Origin: Candidatus Polarisedimenticolaceae bacterium
GTDB taxonomy: Bacteria > Acidobacteriota > Polarisedimenticolia > Polarisedimenticolales > DASRJG01
NCBI GenBank assembly: GCA_036275915.1
Contig: DASUCV010000001.1
Location: forward strand, 114,019-178,018
Length of the DNA stretch: 64,000 nucleotides
Direction of reading: 5' to 3'
Shown here: in pieces, positions 7,103 to 15,935 of the stretch
How the letters are laid out: every line of letters starts with the position of its first letter
Position numbering within the stretch: the stretch's first letter is position 1
Notes under the pieces: generated by a model
The model's database searches: none
The model's input: the letters and a program-made list of their open reading frames with translations, nothing else
What the model was told of the DNA's origin: nothing
Program-made: the position numbers and the translations under genes

Positions 7103-8458
7103 TTATGCGTTCTGCAGGGTTTCCCGGGCGTGGACGAGCGCGCGCCGCGTCCACGAGAGGAAGATGATCGAGCTGACCGCCGTGGCAGCGCCGAGGCCGA
7201 CGACGAGCCCCATGACCGGCGAAAGCCCGAGCCCGGGAGCCAGCGTCCGGCCCGCCCAGGCCGCCGGCGCCGCCAGGAGCAGATACCGCAGCAACGACAT
7301 CGCCAGGCCGGGACGTCCCCGGCCCATCCCCTCGAAGACGGGGCGGCACAGGAAGAACGGCATCGCGACGAGCGCAATGAGCGGGATGAGCCTGAGCGCC
7401 GGGACGAGGTAGGACACGGTGACCGGCGAGGTGGTGAGGTGGTGAGCGAGCGGAGGAGCCGTGAGCCACACGATCGGTGCCGTGATCACGACGTAGATCG
7501 CGCCGGCGAGGTGAGCTTGCTTGAGGCCGCTTGTGACGCCGGCCACGTCCCTCTCGCCGAAGCGCCGTCCGGCGAACGGCAGCATCGCCACCGACGCCGC
7601 GATCGCGGGCGTGACGATGAACTGGAAGACCCGGTAGTAGATCGCGTACGCGGCGAGCGCTTCCTTCCCGTGCTCGGTCGTCTTGAGCAGCCAGTTGACG
7701 ACGCCGGTTTCCGAGGCCATGAGCAGGTAGGCCATCGCCGAGGGAAGGGCGAGCGCGAAGAGCGAGCGGTAAGGGCTGGGGTCTTCCCCGGGGACCTCCG
7801 GCTCGTGGCGCGCTTTCCGCTCCGCCTCGTGGCGCGCCGCCTTGCGAAGCGCGTAGACGAGGCCGCCGAAGCGGCCCACGACAGTGGAGAACGCGATCCC
7901 GAAGATGCCCCAATGGAACCAGAACGTGAAGATCGTGTTGAGCGCGACGTTGATGACGTTCGACCAGATGCCCGCCCACATCGTGGCCTTCGTGTCGCCG
8001 TGCGCCTTGACGATCGAGTCGGGGATTACCGACCAGAAGAGCGTGAATCCGCTGCCGGCGACAAGGACGGAGCCGTAAATCGCAAACTCGTGGGCGACCT
8101 CGGGGCCCGGCGACAGCCGCCCGGCGAAGACCCAGCACCCCGCGCCGATCAGGCAGAAGACCGGTATGCACACGAGGACGAGCGTCCACGTCTTGCTCAG
8201 GTACTGCCGGAGCTTCGTCTCCTGGTGAGCGCCCATCGCGCGGGAGAAGTTCGACGTGAGCCCGGTGGAGAGGCCGACCCACACCGCGATCATGATCAGC
8301 TCGAACGGGAACGACAGACCGATCGCCGCGACGGCGGCGTCGGAATTCGGCAGGCGCGACGCGTAATACGTGTCGACGAACGTGAAGAGCACCCTCATCC
8401 AGAACGACACGATGAGCGGCGCCGTCATCTCGAGAAGGCCGGGGGCCCGCTTCGTCAT
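7103..8458 (-). CDS. MATE family efflux transporter
   Basis: A 451-residue inner-membrane protein with twelve predicted helices in two homologous halves. The N-terminal half begins APGLLEMTAPLIVSFWMRVLFTFVDTYYASRLP and the second half restarts near residue 240 (PSAMAYLLMASETGVVNWLLK), both typical of MatE domains. MATE proteins export cationic drugs, metabolites or lipid-like compounds using Na+ or H+ gradients. The start at 8458 overlaps the RlmN-like stop (ATGA). It sits in the tkt-to-plsC operon; whether it exports something connected with the lipid genes is unknown. Confidence 0.9.
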   Translation of the reverse strand: MTKRAPGLLEMTAPLIVSFWMRVLFTFVDTYYASRLPNSDAAVAAIGLSFPFELIMIAVWVGLSTGLTSNFSRAMGAHQETKLRQYLSKTWTLVLVCIPVFCLIGAGCWVFAGRLSPGPEVAHEFAIYGSVLVAGSGFTLFWSVIPDSIVKAHGDTKATMWAGIWSNVINVALNTIFTFWFHWGIFGIAFSTVVGRFGGLVYALRKAARHEAERKARHEPEVPGEDPSPYRSLFALALPSAMAYLLMASETGVVNWLLKTTEHGKEALAAYAIYYRVFQFIVTPAIAASVAMLPFAGRRFGERDVAGVTSGLKQAHLAGAIYVVITAPIVWLTAPPLAHHLTTSPVTVSYLVPALRLIPLIALVAMPFFLCRPVFEGMGRGRPGLAMSLLRYLLLAAPAAWAGRTLAPGLGLSPVMGLVVGLGAATAVSSIIFLSWTRRALVHARETLQNA

Positions 8459-9501
8459 GCGGGACGGCCGCCCTGCGCCGTCGAGGCGAGCATGCCGCAC
8501 GCGGCGTGGATGTCGGGGCCGCCGGAGTATCGCCGCACGAAGGCGATGCCGCGCGCGCGGAGAGCCTCGAAGAACCGCCCGCGCTCGACGTCGTCCGGGG
8601 GCGTGAACCGCCCCGACGGATCGTTCACGTCGATCGCGTGGAGACGGACGGGCCGGCCTTCGAACGCGCGGACGATCGCGTCGGCCTCATCGTCGCCGGT
8701 GTTGACGCCGGCCATCAGCACCCAGCCGAGGTGGACCGGGCCGCCGCGGAGGTCCGCGAGACGTCCCATCGCCCGCGCGAGCTCGGCGACCGGCCACGTC
8801 GCCGCGATCGGCACGAGGGAACGCCGCTTCGCGTCGATCGCGGAGGTGAGGGACAGGATGAGCCGGTAGACGTGTCCATCGTCGGCGAACCGCTCGATCG
8901 CGGGAACGAGCCCGACCGTCGAGATCGTGATCGACTCGCCGCGGATGCGCAGGCCGTTCGGATCCCGCATCACGGCCGCCGCCTGCATGACCGCGTCGTA
9001 GTTCTGGAGCGGCTCCCCCTGCCCCTGGAAGACGACGCCGGTGACCGGACGATCGGCCGGCGCCTCTCGCTTCACGGCGACGACCTGCTCGACGATCTCC
9101 CACGCTTCGAGCGAGCGGGTCAGGCCGAGGCGGCCGGTCTCGCAGAACGCGCAGCCGAGCCCGCATCCGGCCTGCGACGACACGCAGACGGAGAAGCGCG
9201 GCTTCTCGAGCGGGATCCGCACGGTCTCGACGAGCGCACCGTCGCCGGCGCGGAACAGATACTTGACGAACGGATCGACCGCGCTCGCGCGCCGGTCGAC
9301 GACGGTGAGACCGTCGAGGCGCGCCTCCGCGGCGAGCGCACGCGCCGACGCCTTCGGAAGGCCGCGGATCCCGTCGAGGTCCGAGCGCCCTTGGCCGGTG
9401 ACGCGCTCGATGATCCGCCGCGCGAGGGTCTCGTCGATGACGAGATCGGGCCGGGCCGAGAGCAGCGACGCGGGGGTGTGCCCGCGCAGATGCAAGCTCA
9501 A
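8455..9501 (-). CDS. RlmN-like radical SAM methyltransferase
   Basis: A 348-residue radical SAM protein of the RlmN/Cfr family, which methylates C2 or C8 of adenosine in 23S rRNA (RlmN also in tRNA). The [4Fe-4S]-SAM motif CxxxCxxC is present in [11 protein letters not shown], the substrate loop [13 protein letters not shown] follows, and the second catalytic cysteine is in HAACGML at the C-terminus. Departures from classical RlmN are GQGEP for GMGEP and LSLTSAID where SLHAP is usual, so the exact target may differ. A TTG at 9501 overlapping the tkt stop (TTGA) is the likely start. It is followed by the MATE gene with ATGA. Confidence 0.8.
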   Translation of the reverse strand: MSLHLRGHTPASLLSARPDLVIDETLARRIIERVTGQGRSDLDGIRGLPKASARALAAEARLDGLTVVDRRASAVDPFVKYLFRAGDGALVETVRIPLEKPRFSVCVSSQAGCGLGCAFCETGRLGLTRSLEAWEIVEQVVAVKREAPADRPVTGVVFQGQGEPLQNYDAVMQAAAVMRDPNGLRIRGESITISTVGLVPAIERFADDGHVYRLILSLTSAIDAKRRSLVPIAATWPVAELARAMGRLADLRGGPVHLGWVLMAGVNTGDDEADAIVRAFEGRPVRLHAIDVNDPSGRFTPPDDVERGRFFEALRARGIAFVRRYSGGPDIHAACGMLASTAQGGRPA

Positions 9502-11504
9502 CGCGTCCCCAGCCACGTCGCGATCTTGTCGGTCACCGCCGGAACGGTGAATCCGAACTTCTCCCCGTTGACCGCCGCCGGCGCCGAGGCGCCGTAACGA
9601 TCGATCCCGATCCGAAGTCCCTTCGGACCGGTGAGGCCGAGCCAGGGATCGGTGCGTCCGGCCTCGATCGTTGCGACGGGAAGCCCTTCGGGGAACAGCT
9701 CGCTCCGGTAGCGCGCGTCCTGCTCGTGGAAGATCTCGACGCACGGCAGCGAGACGACGTTGAGTCGCATCCCCCGCTTCGCGAGCGCCTCGCGCGCCCC
9801 CATCGCGAGATGGAGCTCGGATCCGGTCGCGGCGACCACGGCGTGCGGGTTGCCGTCGCCGGCGACGAGGTAGCCGCCGCGGCGGAAGTCGGCTTCGCCG
9901 AGCCCGGCGCGCCGCGCGATCTTGGGAAGCTTCTGACGCGATAGAAGGATGACGCTCGGACCGTCCTGGCGCTCGAGCGCCATCCCCCAGGCGAGGGCCG
10001 TCTCGAGGCCGTCCGCCGGGCGCCACACGTGGAGGAACGGGATGAGCCGGAGCGACGAGACGTGCTCGATCGGCTCGTGCGTCGGCCCGTCCTCGCCGAC
10101 GAAGATCGAGTCGTGCGTGAAGACATGGATCGCGGGGATGCGCGAGAGGGCGGCGAGCCGGAAGACCGGCCTCATGTAATCGGAGAAGACGAGGAACGTC
10201 GCACCGAACGGCCGGAACGCGCCGTGGTAGAGGATCCCGTTGACGATCGCTCCCATCGCGTGCTCGCGGATGCCGAAGTGGAAGTTGCGGCCCTCGAAAT
10301 GTCCCGGCCCCACCGATTCCGCATCTTTGATGAGCGTCAGCGTCGACGGCGCCAGGTCCGCCGATCCTCCGATGAGCGCGGGAACGATCGCCGCCGCCTG
10401 CTGGATGACCGCCCGCCCGTGCTCACGGGTCGCGGCGTCGCCGTCGGGCGCCGAGGCGAGGAGCTGCGCGACGACGTCGGCCGGCACCGTCCGCTCCCAC
10501 ACCGCCTTCCAGTCGGCCGCTTGAACCGGACGGCTCTCGGCCCACTCGTCGAACCTGGCTTCCCACCCGGTGCGGAGGGCGGCGCCTTCCTGCGCGCGCG
10601 CACGGAAGAACTCGCGCACCTCGTCGGGCACGAGGAACGCGGGCTCGAGGGGCCAGCCGAGATTCTCCTTCGCCGCCTTCACCTCTTCGGCGCCGAGCGG
10701 CGACCCGTGCGCTTCGGCGGAGTCTTGCTTCCGCGGCGCGCCGTAGGCGATGTGGGTGCGGCACGCGATGAACGACGGCCGCGCTCGCTCCGCGATCGCC
10801 GCGTCGATCGCCTTCGCGATCGCGCCGTGATCGTGCCCGTCGATCTTCTGGACGTGCCAGCCGTACGCCGCGTAGCGCGCGGGCACGTCCTCCGAGAACG
10901 AGAGCGCGGTCTTCCCCTCGATCGAGATCCCGTTGTCGTCGTAGAGCACGATCAGGTTCCCGAGGCCGAGGTGCCCGGCGAGCGAGGACGCCTCGCCCGA
11001 GATCCCCTCCATCATGTCGCCGTCGCTCGCGAGCACGAAGATCCGGTGCGCCACCGGCTGGAAGGTCGCGTCGTTGAAGCGCGTCGCGGCCATCTTTCCG
11101 GCGAGCGCCATGCCGACGGCGTTCGAGATCCCCTGGCCGAGCGGCCCCGTCGTCGCCTCGACGCCGACGGTGTGGCCGAACTCGGGGTGGCCCGGAGTCT
11201 TGCTCCCCCACTGCCGGAACTGCTGCAGCTCGCTCATCGGCAGGTCGTAACCTGCGAGATGGAGGAGCCCGTAGAGCAGCATGCAGCCGTGGCCCGCCGA
11301 GAGCACGAAGCGGTCGCGGTCGGGCCAGTCGGGGGCGGTGGGGTCGTAGCGGAGGAACCGGCTCCAGAGGACGAAGGCGACGTCCGCCGCCCCCATCGGC
11401 AACCCGGGGTGGCCGGACTTCGCCTTCTCGACCGCATCGACCGCGAGGAAGCGGATCGTGTTGGCGGCGGTGCGCGAAAGCTGGGCGTCGGGTGCGCGCG
11501 ACAT
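9498..11504 (-). CDS. tkt: Transketolase
   Basis: A 668-residue, full-length thiamine-diphosphate enzyme that moves two-carbon units between ketose and aldose phosphates in the pentose phosphate pathway. Visible features: substrate histidines in [15 protein letters not shown] and LSAGHGC; the ThDP/Mg motif [19 protein letters not shown] ending in DDNGISIEG; the pyrimidine domain with [17 protein letters not shown], where the glutamate activates the cofactor; and [18 protein letters not shown]. It is the first gene of a five-gene operon and diverges from the PEBP gene. The gnd and pgi genes 16 kb away belong to the same metabolic area. Confidence 0.97.
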   Translation of the reverse strand: MSRAPDAQLSRTAANTIRFLAVDAVEKAKSGHPGLPMGAADVAFVLWSRFLRYDPTAPDWPDRDRFVLSAGHGCMLLYGLLHLAGYDLPMSELQQFRQWGSKTPGHPEFGHTVGVEATTGPLGQGISNAVGMALAGKMAATRFNDATFQPVAHRIFVLASDGDMMEGISGEASSLAGHLGLGNLIVLYDDNGISIEGKTALSFSEDVPARYAAYGWHVQKIDGHDHGAIAKAIDAAIAERARPSFIACRTHIAYGAPRKQDSAEAHGSPLGAEEVKAAKENLGWPLEPAFLVPDEVREFFRARAQEGAALRTGWEARFDEWAESRPVQAADWKAVWERTVPADVVAQLLASAPDGDAATREHGRAVIQQAAAIVPALIGGSADLAPSTLTLIKDAESVGPGHFEGRNFHFGIREHAMGAIVNGILYHGAFRPFGATFLVFSDYMRPVFRLAALSRIPAIHVFTHDSIFVGEDGPTHEPIEHVSSLRLIPFLHVWRPADGLETALAWGMALERQDGPSVILLSRQKLPKIARRAGLGEADFRRGGYLVAGDGNPHAVVAATGSELHLAMGAREALAKRGMRLNVVSLPCVEIFHEQDARYRSELFPEGLPVATIEAGRTDPWLGLTGPKGLRIGIDRYGASAPAAVNGEKFGFTVPAVTDKIATWLGTR

Positions 11505-11574
11505 GTCGGCCTCCTCGCCGAGTTGGGTTCAGAATGGGATGCGAGCGCGCATTATAGTGACGCCGGAGGATTCG

Positions 11575-12093
11575 ATGCTCCGCCTCCTCGCCCTCTTGGC
11601 CCTGTTCCTGGCCGGCCCCAAGGAGGTCGCTTCCATGACGCTGACCTCGCCCGCATTTCAAGAGAATGGGTCCATTCCGTCGCGCCACACCTGCGACGGC
11701 GACGACGTCTCGCCGGCGCTCCAGTGGGGCGGAGTCCCTGCGGGGACGAAGAGCCTGGCGCTCGTCGTCGCCGACCCCGACGCCCCCGATCCGAAGGCGC
11801 CGAAGATGACCTGGGTGCACTGGGTGCTCTACGACCTGCCGGCCGACGCCCAGGGTCTTCCCGAGGGCGGGAAGCTCCCCGACGGCACGCGCGAAGGAAA
11901 CAACGACTGGAACAAGCCCGGCTGGCGCGGCCCGTGCCCTCCGGTCGGCCGGCATCGCTACGTCCACACCCTCTACGCGCTCGACATCGTCCTCCCCGAT
12001 CTCGGTCATCCGACACGTGCGAAGCTCCTCACGGCGATGGAGGGGCACGTGGTGGGCACCGCGAAGCTCATCGGGACCTACCAGCATCCATGA
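11575..12093 (+). CDS. YbhB/YbcL-family PEBP-like protein, exported
   Basis: A 172-residue protein. The N-terminal MLRLLALLALFLAGP is a short hydrophobic export signal, followed by a phosphatidylethanolamine-binding-protein fold: LTSPAFQENGSIPSRHTCDGDDVSPALQW, the ligand-pocket motif VVADPDAPDP, WVHWVLYDLP, and GRHRYVHTLYALD. Bacterial PEBP proteins are small, often periplasmic, and of unclear ligand. GGAGG lies 5 nt before the ATG, and a TATAGT box at 11553-11558 may be its promoter. It overlaps the next gene by 4 nt (ATGA). Confidence 0.87.
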   Translation: MLRLLALLALFLAGPKEVASMTLTSPAFQENGSIPSRHTCDGDDVSPALQWGGVPAGTKSLALVVADPDAPDPKAPKMTWVHWVLYDLPADAQGLPEGGKLPDGTREGNNDWNKPGWRGPCPPVGRHRYVHTLYALDIVLPDLGHPTRAKLLTAMEGHVVGTAKLIGTYQHP

Positions 12094-12320
12094 AGCGGCG
12101 TCAGAGCTACTCCGCGCCCGGCATCACGGTGACGTTCGATCCCGACGTCTGCAAGCACTCCGGCGTCTGCCTTCGCACCCTCCCCGCGGTGTTCGACATC
12201 CGGCGGCAGCACTGGGTCCGGCCGGAGTCGGCGAGCGTCGACGAGGTGGCCGCCGCTATCGAACGATGCCCTTCGGGAGCGCTTCGCTACGTCCGCGACA
12301 AGGATCCGGCCGGCGCATGA
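12090..12320 (+). CDS. Small ferredoxin-like protein (divergent mono-cluster Fe-S domain)
   Basis: A 76-residue protein with DVCKHSGVC (CX5C) near residues 18-28 and a third cysteine in ERCPSGAL near residue 64. This is the Fer4_19 / divergent 4Fe-4S mono-cluster pattern, which binds a single 3Fe- or 4Fe-4S cluster. Such proteins are often stand-alone electron carriers or sit in operons with redox enzymes. The ATG overlaps the stop of the PEBP-like gene. No obvious redox partner is adjacent; glutamate dehydrogenase downstream has its own promoter. Confidence 0.8.
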   Translation: MKRRQSYSAPGITVTFDPDVCKHSGVCLRTLPAVFDIRRQHWVRPESASVDEVAAAIERCPSGALRYVRDKDPAGA

Positions 12321-12338
12321 CCGCTGCCGTCCGCGCCT

Positions 12339-12367
12339 TTGACCTTTACCACGCTTCTCCCTAGAAT
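12339..12367 (+). promoter_or_regulatory. Sigma-70-like promoter of the glutamate dehydrogenase gene
   Basis: TTGACC at 12339-12344 and TAGAAT at 12362-12367 are separated by 17 nt, close to the sigma-70 consensus. The gene's GGAGG ribosome-binding site and TTG start follow about 15-27 nt later. This is sequence evidence only. Confidence 0.55.
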
Positions 12368-12394
12368 CCCGTCTTTCCGGCTGGAGGAATCCCC

Positions 12395-13834
12395 TTGGCG
12401 ACCAAACGCCCGCAAGCCCAGGAAGACCTGAACCTCAACAACATCGTGTCGCGGCAGTTCGACAAGGCCGCTCAGCACGTGAAGCTTCCGTCGGGCCTGC
12501 TCGATCAGATCAAGGCCTGCAACAACGTCTTCTACATGCAGTTCCCGGTGAAGATCGACGACAAGTACGTCATCTTCGAGGCCTGGCGCGCCGAGCACAG
12601 CCATCACCGGAAGCCGCTCAAGGGCGGGATCCGCTACAGCCGCATGGTCGACCAGCACGAGATCATGGCGCTCGCTGCGCTCATGACCTACAAGTGCGCG
12701 ATCGGCAACGTGCCGTTCGGCGGCTCGAAGGGCGGCATCAAGCTCCGCCCGCGCGACTACACGCCGGAGCAGCTCGAGAAGATCACGCGCCGCTACACGG
12801 CGGAGCTCATCGCCAAGAACTTCATCGGCCCCGGCATCAACGTCCCTGCGCCGGATTACGGCACGGGCGAGCGCGAGATGGCGTGGATCGCCGACACCTA
12901 CGACGCCTTCCACCCCGGCGGCATCGACAACTGGGCGTGCGTCACCGGTAAACCACTCACGCAGGGCGGCGTCCGCGGGCGCCGTGAGGCGACCGGCCGC
13001 GGCGTCGTCTTCGGTCTCCGCGAGGCGTTCCGCGATCCGGCGGCGATGAAGAAGACCGGCCTCAAGGGGACGCTCGAAGGGAAGACCGTCGCCGTGCAGG
13101 GCTTCGGCAACGTCGGCTTCCACGTCGCGAAGATCCTCCACGAGGAAGACGGATGCAAGGTCGTCGCGATCGGCGAGTACGACGGCGGCATCGTGAACAT
13201 GAAGGGGCTCGACATCACGAAGCTCTCGGAATGGTTCCACGAGAAGCGCACCGTCAAAGGCTTCCCCGGTGCGACGAAGACGCTCGAGAAGGGCGTCGAC
13301 GTCCTCTTCCTCGACGTCGACATCGTCGTGCCGGCGGCGCTCGAGAACCAGCTCACCGGCGCCAACGCCGACAAGGTCAAGGCGCGCATCGTCGCCGAGG
13401 CCGCGAACGGCCCCACGACGACGGAAGCCGAGAAGATCCTCCTCAAGAAGGACATCCTCATCCTCGCCGACATCTACCTGAACTCCGGCGGCGTCACCGT
13501 CTCCTACTTCGAGTGGGCGAAGAACATCTCCCACATGCGCTACGGCCTCCTCCAGAAGCGCGCCGACGCCCACCAACGCCAGCAGATCGTCAGCGCCACG
13601 GAAGACCTCATGAAGGTCCGCTTCCCCGACTCGGTCCGGGAGGGCCTGCTGCGCGGCCTCGACGAGGAAGACCTCGTCCGCTCCGGCCTCGAGGAGACGA
13701 TGGCGACCGGGTACCAAGAGATCTCGACGATCATGAAGAACAACAAGAAGGTGACCGACTTCCGCACGGCGTCGTTCATCTGCTCGATCGAGAAGGTGGG
13801 CCGGTCCTACCTGGAGCTCGGCGTCTTCCCTTGA
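12395..13834 (+). CDS. gdhA: Glu/Leu/Phe/Val dehydrogenase (glutamate dehydrogenase)
   Basis: A 479-residue enzyme that interconverts glutamate and 2-oxoglutarate plus ammonia. The catalytic-lysine motif is YKCAIGNVPFGGSKGGI, preceded by LKGGIRYS. The Rossmann domain shows GKTVAVQGFGNVGFHVAKIL, and the end of the cofactor domain has IVAEAANGPTTTEAEKIL and LNSGGVTVSYFEWAKN. The TTG start is supported by GGAGG 7 nt upstream and by the promoter ahead of it. The stop overlaps the start of the next gene (TTGA). The cofactor preference cannot be read with confidence from the sequence. Confidence 0.93.
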   Translation: MATKRPQAQEDLNLNNIVSRQFDKAAQHVKLPSGLLDQIKACNNVFYMQFPVKIDDKYVIFEAWRAEHSHHRKPLKGGIRYSRMVDQHEIMALAALMTYKCAIGNVPFGGSKGGIKLRPRDYTPEQLEKITRRYTAELIAKNFIGPGINVPAPDYGTGEREMAWIADTYDAFHPGGIDNWACVTGKPLTQGGVRGRREATGRGVVFGLREAFRDPAAMKKTGLKGTLEGKTVAVQGFGNVGFHVAKILHEEDGCKVVAIGEYDGGIVNMKGLDITKLSEWFHEKRTVKGFPGATKTLEKGVDVLFLDVDIVVPAALENQLTGANADKVKARIVAEAANGPTTTEAEKILLKKDILILADIYLNSGGVTVSYFEWAKNISHMRYGLLQKRADAHQRQQIVSATEDLMKVRFPDSVREGLLRGLDEEDLVRSGLEETMATGYQEISTIMKNNKKVTDFRTASFICSIEKVGRSYLELGVFP

Positions 13835-15231
13835 TCGCCGCGGCTCTCCTGGCGGCGGCGCTGGCCGCGGCGCCGCCCAGCGGCACGATCGTCGTCTTCA
13901 CGCAGGACGGCTCGCTCGCGGCGCGAGAATTCGAGTCGGTCACGCTCCCCCGCCTCCGCGCCCTCGCCGAGCAGCGCGGCCTCGCGCTCGAGATCAAGCC
14001 GGCCTCGGCGGGCGCTCCCGCCGACGTTCACGTCACCCCGCTCCTCGTCTACCAGGACGCGGCGGGTCGCTCGATCTTCAAGGGCCGCTACTCCGACGTC
14101 GATCGCTTCGCGCAATTCCTCCGCACCGTGCGCTCCGCTCCGCTCGAGGGCGAGCCCGTCCACTACGACAACACCGCCGTCTGGCGCCGTGGCCGGTCGG
14201 TCGTCATCGCGCCGATCAAGGTCACGTCGCTCACCGGCACGCTGCCGCCGCGCTACGACGAGAACGCCTTCCTCGACCGCGCGCGGCGCGCGGTGCTCGC
14301 CGGCTTCACGCGCTTCCACTACACGGCAAGAGTCGACGCGGGCCCTTCGGATCGCGCCTTCTACATGGATTTCCACCCGTACCGCGATCCGTCGGGCAAG
14401 CTCTTCGTCTCGACCGCGATCTACTCGGTGTTCAACTGCGTCGAGCCGGTGTATCAACGATTCGACGAGCCGCTGTCGGGCGACTACAACAGCTTCGAGG
14501 ACGTCTTCCGCGACGCCGGGAAGATGCTCGAGGACGAGGTCGCGCAGCTCGTCGTCGGCTCGCGTGTGGGCGACGCGTTCGATCCGGTCGGCGAAAAGGT
14601 TCCGAAGCCGACATGGGAAGGACTGGGGCTCGCGCTGCCGAAGGCGGCCGCCGAGGCGGACGGAGCCGTTGCGCGTCGCGTCGCCCTCGGCACGAAGTGG
14701 ACGATCGAGGACGCCGCCCCCGAAGACCCGCCGCGCCTCGGCTTCCGCTTCGCTCCGCCGCTCGACACTTACAACGGCGAGGTGCGCGTCGTCAGCGGGA
14801 CGATCACGCTGGGGAAGGGCGGCACGCTCGCCGGCGCGACGGGCACGCTTATCGCGACGACCGGCTCGGTGACGATGGGGAACAAGACCTTGGACGCCGA
14901 GGTCAAGGACAAGATGCTCAAGATCGTCGAGTTCCCGTCGGCGACGTTCACGCTCGACCCGCTGCCGCCCTCGACCGCTCCGATGAAGTTCGGCGCGCCG
15001 GTCCCCTTCACCGGCACCGGGCGCTTCGAGATGCTGGGAAACGCCGTCCCGCTGACCGTCAACGCTCAGGTCGAGCCGGTCATCGCCGAGGACGGCACGC
15101 CGCGCCTCGAGGTCCACGCGACGTTTCGCTTGCGCATTGCCGACCCGTTCGGCTTGAAGGGCCCCGACGGCCCTTCGCCCGCGAACGACACGATGCTCTT
15201 CGACGCGCGGCTGAGATTGCGGGGACAGTAA
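13831..15231 (+). CDS. Exported protein with thioredoxin-like N-terminus and YceI-like C-terminus
   Basis: A 466-residue protein. The TTG start overlaps the gdhA stop codon and begins a signal peptide (IAAALLAAALAAAPPSG). Residues about 18-110 look like a degenerate thioredoxin fold (TIVVFTQDGSLAAREFE, then THVTPLLVYQ-type strand and IFKGRYSDVDRFAQFL) without a CxxC. Residues about 110-280 are unassigned. Residues about 285-466 resemble a YceI lipocalin-like domain (TKWTIEDAAPEDPPRLGFRF, LDAEVKDKMLKIVEFPSATFTLD). YceI proteins bind isoprenoid-like lipids in the periplasm. A second, plain YceI gene faces it downstream. The stop codon lies 5 nt before a REP-like hairpin. Domain calls are by eye. 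Confidence 0.6.
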   Translation: MIAAALLAAALAAAPPSGTIVVFTQDGSLAAREFESVTLPRLRALAEQRGLALEIKPASAGAPADVHVTPLLVYQDAAGRSIFKGRYSDVDRFAQFLRTVRSAPLEGEPVHYDNTAVWRRGRSVVIAPIKVTSLTGTLPPRYDENAFLDRARRAVLAGFTRFHYTARVDAGPSDRAFYMDFHPYRDPSGKLFVSTAIYSVFNCVEPVYQRFDEPLSGDYNSFEDVFRDAGKMLEDEVAQLVVGSRVGDAFDPVGEKVPKPTWEGLGLALPKAAAEADGAVARRVALGTKWTIEDAAPEDPPRLGFRFAPPLDTYNGEVRVVSGTITLGKGGTLAGATGTLIATTGSVTMGNKTLDAEVKDKMLKIVEFPSATFTLDPLPPSTAPMKFGAPVPFTGTGRFEMLGNAVPLTVNAQVEPVIAEDGTPRLEVHATFRLRIADPFGLKGPDGPSPANDTMLFDARLRLRGQ

Positions 15232-15235
15232 GAGA

Positions 15236-15289
15236 AGAGGGGACAGCTTCCGAAACTCGTGCTTCGGAGTTTCGGAAGCTGTCCCCTCT
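15236..15289. repeat. REP-like palindrome 1 (23-bp arms, 8-nt loop)
   Basis: Arms 15236-15258 and 15267-15289 are perfect inverted repeats containing GGGGACAGCTTCCGAAACTC, with the loop gtgcttcg. It lies between the convergent stop codons of the two YceI-type genes and starts 5 nt after the first. Identical arms occur at 18910-18963 and inside 63909-63998, and one arm is at 32891-32913. It probably belongs to the repeat family mobilised by the RAYT at 34.3 kb. It could also work as a transcription end, although it has no T run. Confidence 0.9.
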
Positions 15290-15299
15290 GATTCCCTTG

Positions 15300-15872
15300 C
15301 TACTGCAGCTTGGCGTTGATCTCGACCGCGACTTCGTTCTGCGGCGAGTACTTGTCGCTGGCGTCGTAGGGCTGGCCGACCTTGAACGACGAGCGGCTGA
15401 GGGTCGCCGTGCCCTTGATCGTGAGCGGCGACGACGAGACGACCTCGAACGCGACCGGGGTCGTGCCCTTCATGCCGTGAAGATCGACGTCGGCGGTCGC
15501 GTTGTATTTCTTGTCGCCCGCCGGCTTCGCGTCGTGGATGACGACCGTCGCCTTCGGGAACGTGGCGACATCGAAGAAGTCGGCAGTACGCAGGTGCGCG
15601 GCGAGCTTCGCCGTCTTCTCGTTGACCGACGCGAGGTCGATCTCGAAGGCGACGGTGCCCTTCGTGAGATCGCCGCCGGGGATGTCGACCTTCGTGAGCT
15701 TCCACGACTGGAAGCTGCCCTCGCAGTTGTAAACGGTATTGTGCGTGGTGAATTTGATCTCGCCGGGCCCCGACGCGGCGGCAGCGGCGGGCGCGGGCGC
15801 TTCGGCGGCGATGATGCGCAGGGTGGCGAGCAAGGCGAACGCGAGCAGGGTGACGGGCACGAATCGTCTCAT
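15300..15872 (-). CDS. YceI family periplasmic protein
   Basis: A 190-residue protein with a clear signal peptide (MRRFVPVTLLAFALLATLRIIAAEA) and a YceI lipocalin-like beta barrel: IKFTTHNTVYNCEGSFQSW, GTVAFEIDLASVNEKTAKLAAHLRTADFFDVATFPKATV in family order, then a variable middle and the final VGQPYDASDKYSPQNEVAVEINAKL. YceI proteins bind long isoprenoids or amide lipids. The ATG at 15872 is the first codon of the signal peptide. It converges on the thioredoxin/YceI-like gene, with a REP-like hairpin between their stop codons. Confidence 0.88.
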   Translation of the reverse strand: MRRFVPVTLLAFALLATLRIIAAEAPAPAAAAASGPGEIKFTTHNTVYNCEGSFQSWKLTKVDIPGGDLTKGTVAFEIDLASVNEKTAKLAAHLRTADFFDVATFPKATVVIHDAKPAGDKKYNATADVDLHGMKGTTPVAFEVVSSSPLTIKGTATLSRSSFKVGQPYDASDKYSPQNEVAVEINAKLQ

Positions 15873-15923
15873 GAGGCTCCCTCGTCGAATAAGACCGCTG
15901 AGACTACCACGGCAATGAAGCGT

Positions 15924-15929
15924 TAGCAT
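15924..15929 (+). promoter_or_regulatory. Candidate -10 box directly ahead of a leaderless ROK kinase gene
   Basis: TAGCAT ends 6 nt before the ATG of the ROK kinase gene and no ribosome-binding site is visible, so transcription would begin at or near the start codon. The same geometry is seen at 23228 ahead of the oligopeptidase B gene. No convincing -35 box was found. Confidence 0.35.
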
Positions 15930-15935
15930 CCGCGC

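Noticed and set aside
10029..12320. A 763-codon open frame opposite transketolase
   Set aside because: It is Arg-rich shadow translation of the GC-rich opposite strand; only its last 76 codons (the ferredoxin-like gene) are real.
15220..15231. A second GGGGACAGTAA just before REP-like palindrome 1
   Set aside because: It matches the RAYT-flanking repeat over 11 bases only and lies within coding sequence; too short to count as a separate element.
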